A stretch of 64,000 nucleotides of DNA from UBA2334 sp049653005. GTDB taxonomy: Bacteria > Pseudomonadota > Gammaproteobacteria > Burkholderiales > Burkholderiaceae_C. The translations under genes were made by a program, and so were the position numbers. Under the pieces are notes generated by a model that saw only the letters and a program-made list of their open reading frames with translations, was not told the origin of the DNA and did no database searches. Position 1 is the stretch's first letter; each line of letters begins with the position of its first letter. The DNA lies in NCBI GenBank assembly GCA_049653005.1, contig JBASFL010000121.1:1-64000 (forward strand). Direction: 5' to 3'. Positions 61,431 through 64,000 of the stretch are shown here, one piece after another.

Positions 61431-64000
61431 ATGCGTGTGAAACACGGTTGGGGCTTTTTGTCGTTGGGCTCGCCCACTTTGTTGGACGTGGAAACCGCGC
61501 GCGCATCGCTGCGGTTGCGGGCCACCCAATCCATCCAAGCCAAGTTTGCGGTGTGGCTGGTGTGTGCCATCACGGTGTTTTCCCTCCGCGACAGTGTGTC
61601 TGTGGCCCCCCTGCTGCTGTGGGCGTTGCCTGTGATGGCAATGGCCGAGGTCAATTGGCGGGTGTCGCGCCGCGTGGTGGCCGATTTGGACGGTGCCCAG
61701 CCCGCAGAGCTGCGCCAGCGCCAAGTCACGCTGTGGTGGATGACCGTCATCAACCAGTGCCTGATGGGCACCACCGTGTGGTGGCTGGGGACGGCCAGCC
61801 AGGGCGATCACGCCGAGCTGGCCACCGCGCTGCAGCTGGTGTACCTGGCCGCCGCCATGATCAACGCGGCCACCCACCCCACCACGTTTGTGACCGGCGC
61901 ATGGATCAACCTGCTGTCGGCGGGGGCGTTTTGGCTGACGCGCGACTCCAACAGCCTGCCGCTGGTGTTTGCCCTGCTGGGGGCGGGGCTGATGCTCACC
62001 AAGCTGTCGGTGCAAATGGCCGATAACCTGCACGAGTCGCTGCGCATGCGCTTTGAGAACGAAGACCTGCTGGCCCAGCTGGCCGCTGAGAAGCGCGTGG
62101 CCGAAGAGGCCACGCAGTTCAAATCTGACTTTTTGGCCAACATCAGCCACGAGGTGCGCACGCCTGTCAGCGCCATCATGGGCATGAGCTACCTGGCGCT
62201 GAAGTCCGACCTGAACGACAAACAACGCGACTACGTGCAGGTCATCCAGCAATGCAGCCAGCACTTGCACGGGCTCATCAACCAGGTGCTCGATTTTTCC
62301 AAGGTAGAGGCCAGCATGCTGGTGCTGGAAAAGGCCGAGTTCAACCTGAAAGCGGTGCTGGACACGGTGCACGCCATGAACGCCGACAAGGCCACCGCCA
62401 AAGGCCTGAACCTGCGCGTGAACGTGGCGGCCAACACGCCCCCGCGCCTGGTGGGTGACGCGCTGCGGCTGACCGAAATTCTGGTGAACTTCATCAGCAA
62501 CGCCATCAAATTCACCGAAGAAGGCCGGGTGCAGCTGGACATCGAATCGGTGGACCAAAGCCCGCAACGCGTGCAGCTGCGTTTTGCGGTGCAAGACACG
62601 GGCGTGGGCCTGGCCCCCGAACAGCTCGACCGCCTGTTCAAAAGCTTCAGCCAGGCCGACACCTCCACCACGCGCAAATACGGCGGCACGGGGCTGGGGC
62701 TGGCCATATCCAAAAAACTCGTCGAGCTGATGGGGGGCGACGTGGGCGTGAGCAGCACCCTGGGCCTGGGCTCAGTGTTTTGGTGCACCGCCTGGTTTGA
62801 CCTGCCCAAGCCCACCGGTGAGGGGCAGGAAGACGCAGACCCATTCTCTGCCGCCCCCCTTCAACCCGGAGCGGCATGGGCACTCACCGCCGCACCTGCC
62901 ACAGGGCCGGCCACCGCCTGGGTGGCGCCCGACCCACAAGACAACAGCACCGACGCCCAACTGTGCCGCCGCCTGGCGCAACTGGCCGTGCAAGACGACC
63001 CCGCCGCCGTGGCGCTGCTCGATCAGCACAGCGCACGGGTGCAACAGCGGGTGGGCCCGGCGTTCACCGCGCTGGCACGGGCTGTGAGCCGCTACCAGCT
63101 GCCCGAAGCCGCGCGGGTGCTGAACGCCTGCGGCTACCCCCCGGCCACCGACAACGACCCTGAAGCCAGCGACAAACCCACCCGCAAAACCGTGCTGCTG
63201 GTGGACGACACCCCCGTCAACCTCACCCTGATGGTGGACCTGCTGAGCGACGAACACCGCTTGCGGGTGGCCGCCAGCGGCCCGCGCACACTGGAAATTG
63301 CGCGCAGCACCCCGTCGCCCGACCTGATCCTGCTGGACGTGATGATGCCGGGCATGGACGGCTACGAGGTCATCGGCCACCTGAAAGCCGACCCCGCCAC
63401 GGCCCACATTCCGGTGGTGTTTTTGACCGCCAAAAGCCTGATCGAAGACGAAGAACGCGGGCTCAAACTGGGCGCGCTCGACTTCATCTCCAAACCCATC
63501 AGCCCCCCCATCGTGCTGACCCGGGTGCGCACCCAGCTGGCCCTGAAAGCCGCCCGCGATTTCCTGGTGGACAAAGCCACCTACCTGGCGCAGGAGGTTG
63601 AGCGCCGCACGGCCGAGGTGAAGGACATCCAGGAGGTGACCATCCTCACCATGGCGTCGCTCGCGGAAACGCGCGACAACGAAACTGGCCAGCACATCAT
63701 CCGCACCCAGCACTACGTGCGTGTGCTGGCGCGCCAGCTGCAAACCCACCCCCGGTTTGCCGCCTACCTGAGCGACGCGCAAATCGACCTGCTGTTCAAG
63801 TCCGCCCCGCTGCACGACATTGGCAAAGTGGGCATTCCCGACCGCATCCTGCTCAAACCCGGGCGGCTGGACGCGGACGAGATGGCCATCATGAAAACCC
63901 ACACCACCATCGGGCGCGACACCATCGAAGCGGCAGAACGGCGGCTGGGCCACGAAGTGCCGTTCCTGGTGTGTGCCAAACAAATCGCCCACTCGCACCA
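61431..64000 (+). CDS. membrane histidine kinase-receiver-HD-GYP hybrid (3' end cut by window edge)
   Basis: At least 856 residues are encoded. Order: about five membrane helices (about 40-195), coiled linker, HisKA with FLANISHEVRTPVSA (near 232), HATPase with NFISNAIKFTEEG and GGTGLGLAISKKL, a helical linker, receiver with LILLDVMMPGMDG (Asp near 637) and FISKPIS, and the beginning of a HD-GYP domain with PLHDIGKVGIPD (near 795) and KTHTTIGRDTI. The GYP signature would lie beyond the edge. It would couple a membrane signal to c-di-GMP breakdown through an internal phosphorelay. ATG 61431, no clear SD. Divergent from the fusion gene, 37 bp apart. Confidence 0.88.
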   Translation, partial: MRVKHGWGFLSLGSPTLLDVETARASLRLRATQSIQAKFAVWLVCAITVFSLRDSVSVAPLLLWALPVMAMAEVNWRVSRRVVADLDGAQPAELRQRQVTLWWMTVINQCLMGTTVWWLGTASQGDHAELATALQLVYLAAAMINAATHPTTFVTGAWINLLSAGAFWLTRDSNSLPLVFALLGAGLMLTKLSVQMADNLHESLRMRFENEDLLAQLAAEKRVAEEATQFKSDFLANISHEVRTPVSAIMGMSYLALKSDLNDKQRDYVQVIQQCSQHLHGLINQVLDFSKVEASMLVLEKAEFNLKAVLDTVHAMNADKATAKGLNLRVNVAANTPPRLVGDALRLTEILVNFISNAIKFTEEGRVQLDIESVDQSPQRVQLRFAVQDTGVGLAPEQLDRLFKSFSQADTSTTRKYGGTGLGLAISKKLVELMGGDVGVSSTLGLGSVFWCTAWFDLPKPTGEGQEDADPFSAAPLQPGAAWALTAAPATGPATAWVAPDPQDNSTDAQLCRRLAQLAVQDDPAAVALLDQHSARVQQRVGPAFTALARAVSRYQLPEAARVLNACGYPPATDNDPEASDKPTRKTVLLVDDTPVNLTLMVDLLSDEHRLRVAASGPRTLEIARSTPSPDLILLDVMMPGMDGYEVIGHLKADPATAHIPVVFLTAKSLIEDEERGLKLGALDFISKPISPPIVLTRVRTQLALKAARDFLVDKATYLAQEVERRTAEVKDIQEVTILTMASLAETRDNETGQHIIRTQHYVRVLARQLQTHPRFAAYLSDAQIDLLFKSAPLHDIGKVGIPDRILLKPGRLDADEMAIMKTHTTIGRDTIEAAERRLGHEVPFLVCAKQIAHSH

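Noticed and set aside
1..64000. CRISPR arrays, tRNA, rRNA, insertion sequences, prophage genes
   Set aside because: No regularly spaced repeats, no cloverleaf with GGTTCGAAT-type arms, and no transposase or phage proteins were recognised in reading both strands.

Overview
The window is about 64 kb of GC-rich, densely packed bacterial chromosome. Gene content points to a betaproteobacterium of the Burkholderiales, most likely Comamonadaceae: a homocysteine-binding MetH module encoded separately, GTP-dependent PEP carboxykinase, exosortase H with IPTL-CTERM proteins, FeS-type bacterial photolyase, and a short interspersed repeat containing CAAGCGCT. This placement is inference from content, not from a marker gene. 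I found no rRNA, tRNA, CRISPR array, transposase or prophage.

Region 1-8436 is a protein-sorting island read leftwards: a subtilase with an IPTL-CTERM tail, a second IPTL-CTERM protein with an IPT/TIG domain, exosortase H (xrtH), its membrane partner, and a CLCA-like metalloprotease with a different sorting tail that runs off the left edge. The two IPTL-CTERM genes share a 32-bp upstream element placed identically relative to a -10 box, so they are probably co-regulated.

Region 8437-18766 holds a 7TM-type sensor kinase and its response regulator, a lipoprotein gamma-glutamyltransferase, a TerC-family exporter behind a manganese (yybP-ykoY) riboswitch, a metH/ttcA/trhP run (one-carbon metabolism and tRNA modification) and a Fic protein in a more AT-rich patch.

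Region 19008-30707 carries a light-dependent repair cassette (photolyase, DUF2256 mini-protein, FeS photolyase), ArsA without arsB, an amidohydrolase-hemerythrin pair, a diguanylate cyclase, and a divergent polysaccharide O-acylation/SGNH hydrolase cassette followed by a rhodanese.

Region 30759-44352 contains recQ, a FIST/hybrid-kinase pair, ilvA-type threonine ammonia-lyase, two small membrane proteins, pckG, a universal stress protein, a HD-GYP protein with a changed motif residue, a TetR regulator and a Tat-exported PhoD.

Region 44378-64000 holds an orphan branched-chain-amino-acid-type binding protein, an ArgP-like regulator divergent from a D-amino-acid dehydrogenase with a nested palindrome between them, a 5'-nucleotidase lipoprotein, a flavin reductase, an EamA transporter, a HDOD protein, a GGDEF-EAL protein, a striking 1861-residue fusion (GMC oxidoreductase + alpha/beta hydrolase + PhoD-like phosphatase), and a kinase-receiver-HD-GYP protein cut by the right edge. 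Cyclic-di-GMP and two-component signalling genes recur throughout. Members of the interspersed repeat sit in intergenic gaps and in frame inside arsA and phoD.
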